14,922 nucleotides of DNA from JBGTIS01 sp041745535 (lineage in GTDB: Bacteria > Bacteroidota > Bacteroidia > Cytophagales > Cyclobacteriaceae). The position numbers and the translations under genes are program-made. The stretch covers positions 1-14,922 of the forward strand of contig JBGTIS010000128.1 of the NCBI GenBank assembly GCA_041745535.1, given 5' to 3'. The notes under the pieces are model-generated. The model saw only the letters and a program-made list of their open reading frames with translations. It was not told where the DNA came from and did not search any database. Below are positions 13,474 through 14,922 of the stretch, piece after piece. Numbering within the stretch: the first letter of the stretch is position 1; every line of letters begins with the position of its first letter.

Positions 13474-14922
13474 TTACACCGGTAAATAAATGGTAAAAGT
13501 AGTGCCCACACCAGTTTTACTGTCCAGCGTAATGCTACCACCGGCGTGGTCAATAATTTTTTTAACAATATACAGCCCCATACCGGTGCCCTCTACATGG
13601 GTGTGAAATCGTTTGAAGAGGGTAAATACTTTGGCTTGGGTATTCTCCGGAAACCCCAATCCATTGTCGGCAATCACTAACATCAGATTGGCCCCTTTCC
13701 TTTCGGCATAAATCCGCAGGTGCGGAATCCGCTGCGGATCTCTGTACTTAATGCTGTTGCTTATCAGGTTATACAGTATACTTTTCAAACTGGCTTTTGA
13801 GAAACAAAGGGTAGTATCTCCCTTAAAGTCTGTCTGAATCACAGCCTGGGTTTCCCGGATAAGTGTGTGTATCTCCTCTATTATTTCGGTTACCAGATCA
13901 GGCAGGTTGATCTGTTCCACATCGGCAGGGCTCTCCAGTTTTTTTTGAAGAACGGTAATGTCGGAAAGATTATGGACCGTAGATTTAAGCTTAAGAATTG
14001 AGGCAGAAATGTAATCAAAGCTGCGCTGAATATTTTCTTCTGCCAGCACCTCTTTGCTGATGCTTCTGGTGAGGTAAGCCAGTAAGCCTTCCAAATTAGC
14101 GATAGGGGTTTTCAAATCGTGAGAAGCCACATACACAAAAGTGTCAAGCTGATTATTAATGGCGAGCAGTTGCTGGTTTACCTGCTGAAGTGTATTGTTC
14201 TTTTCCCTGAGTTTTCGCTCAGCCTGTTTTTGCATGGTTACATCGCGGGTAAGGCAACGGGTATGTACAAACTGATCCTCTTCCCATAATACGCTGGAGT
14301 TGATCATTACCTCTTTGATGGTACCGTCTTTACAAAGCAGCCGGGCCGGATAATCTACCAGCAATTCCTTATGCGACAGGCGGTATAAGATGTCCCCAAT
14401 CACATCCGCATCCGCATGGAAATTGGCAATGGGCTGGTCAATGTATTCGCTGCGGGTATAGCCGAGCATTTCATATTCGGCTTTGTTCGCCCAAATTACA
14501 ATGCCTTCACCATTTACCCAGTGTAACCCAATATTTGAATTCTCTAAAAAGTCCTTCAGGTTTTTCTGGCTTCTGGATAAGGTTTCTTCCGTCTCTTTCT
14601 GATCGTGGATATCCGTACAGGTGCCAAACCATTGCATGCTTTCACCCTGCTGGCTGTTCATGGGAATAGCCTTCACCATAAACCACCGGTAGGTGTGGTC
14701 TGCTCCTTTTTTCAGGCGAATGGTAACAGAAAGAGGTACCAACGTCTGAACAGACTGCTGCCAGTTCTCCTGGATGAGGGAAAGGTCTTCGGGATGCGTA
14801 ATGGCAGCCCACCCTCCGGCTTTAAGCGATTCTGTCGTAAACCCGGTATACGTGAGCCAGTTCTGGTTATGATAATTCATTTCTCCTTCCAGATTAGCCA
14901 TCCACACCAGTTGGGGAATATT
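13474..14922 (-). CDS. PAS-PAS sensor histidine kinase (N-terminus beyond window)
   Basis: A sensor kinase running off the right edge; the frame is open to 14922, so the true start lies outside. The visible start (NIPQLVW...) is already inside a PAS domain, so the gene is longer. Counting from the GTG codon at 14905-14907: a first PAS/PAC region to about 100 (WLTYTGF, HPEDLSLI), a second PAS from about 115-225 (GIVIWANKAEYEMLGYT), a short coiled coil at 225-255, and a HisKA domain with phospho-acceptor His263 in ASHDLKTPI. The ATPase domain follows, with N-box Asn380/Asn384 (LYNLISNSIKY), G1 DNGLGF at 414-419 and G2 GTGMGL at 440-445, ending in TFTIYLPV. No membrane segment is in the visible part, so it may be soluble or have an upstream sensor. 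All catalytic boxes are present. No response regulator lies in the window, so its partner is unknown. Confidence 0.92.
   Translation of the reverse strand, partial: NIPQLVWMANLEGEMNYHNQNWLTYTGFTTESLKAGGWAAITHPEDLSLIQENWQQSVQTLVPLSVTIRLKKGADHTYRWFMVKAIPMNSQQGESMQWFGTCTDIHDQKETEETLSRSQKNLKDFLENSNIGLHWVNGEGIVIWANKAEYEMLGYTRSEYIDQPIANFHADADVIGDILYRLSHKELLVDYPARLLCKDGTIKEVMINSSVLWEEDQFVHTRCLTRDVTMQKQAERKLREKNNTLQQVNQQLLAINNQLDTFVYVASHDLKTPIANLEGLLAYLTRSISKEVLAEENIQRSFDYISASILKLKSTVHNLSDITVLQKKLESPADVEQINLPDLVTEIIEEIHTLIRETQAVIQTDFKGDTTLCFSKASLKSILYNLISNSIKYRDPQRIPHLRIYAERKGANLMLVIADNGLGFPENTQAKVFTLFKRFHTHVEGTGMGLYIVKKIIDHAGGSITLDSKTGVGTTFTIYLPV

Overview
The window looks like chromosome of a Bacteroidota bacterium, probably of the Cytophagales type. 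The evidence is a secreted hydrolase ending in a type IX secretion (Por) sorting domain, a CHRD-domain lipoprotein, a class III cyclase fused to a TolB-like domain and TPRs, and A/T-rich leaders without strong Shine-Dalgarno sequences. No species can be named from the sequence alone. I see no tRNA, rRNA, CRISPR array, insertion sequence or phage integration module.

Layout. Positions 1-640 hold no supportable gene. At 641-901 lies a short, internally deleted remnant of a HypX/HoxX-type hydrogenase maturation protein. At 1059-3221 is an exported serine esterase/hydrolase with GHSMG nucleophile elbow and T9SS tail. Positions 3370-8473 carry four same-strand genes: an unrecognised 214-residue two-part protein, a PLP class III aminotransferase, a repeat-built fibre-like protein with a conserved C-terminal domain, and a large calcineurin-like metallophosphoesterase. 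The last three are tightly spaced (27 and 11 bases) and probably form one transcript. At 8674-10355 is a sufS-sufE pair with an ATGA overlap, preceded by a tandem repeat and a 12-base palindrome that may be an operator.

The remaining genes are on the minus strand: a cyclase-TM-TolB-TPR signalling protein (10382-12415, convergent with sufE), a CHRD lipoprotein with a clear terminator (12704-13240), and a PAS-PAS histidine kinase running off the right edge (13474-14922).

How they fit together. SufS and SufE together mobilise cysteine sulfur for Fe-S cluster assembly; the scaffold genes sufBCD are not in the window. The cyclase and histidine kinase are signalling proteins with no cognate partner here. 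The most original part is the 3370-8473 block. Its products have recognisable enzyme folds (aminotransferase, phosphoesterase) next to two non-enzymatic proteins, all without signal peptides. I cannot assign a pathway to it; it is the best candidate for an undescribed system in this window, and that is inference.
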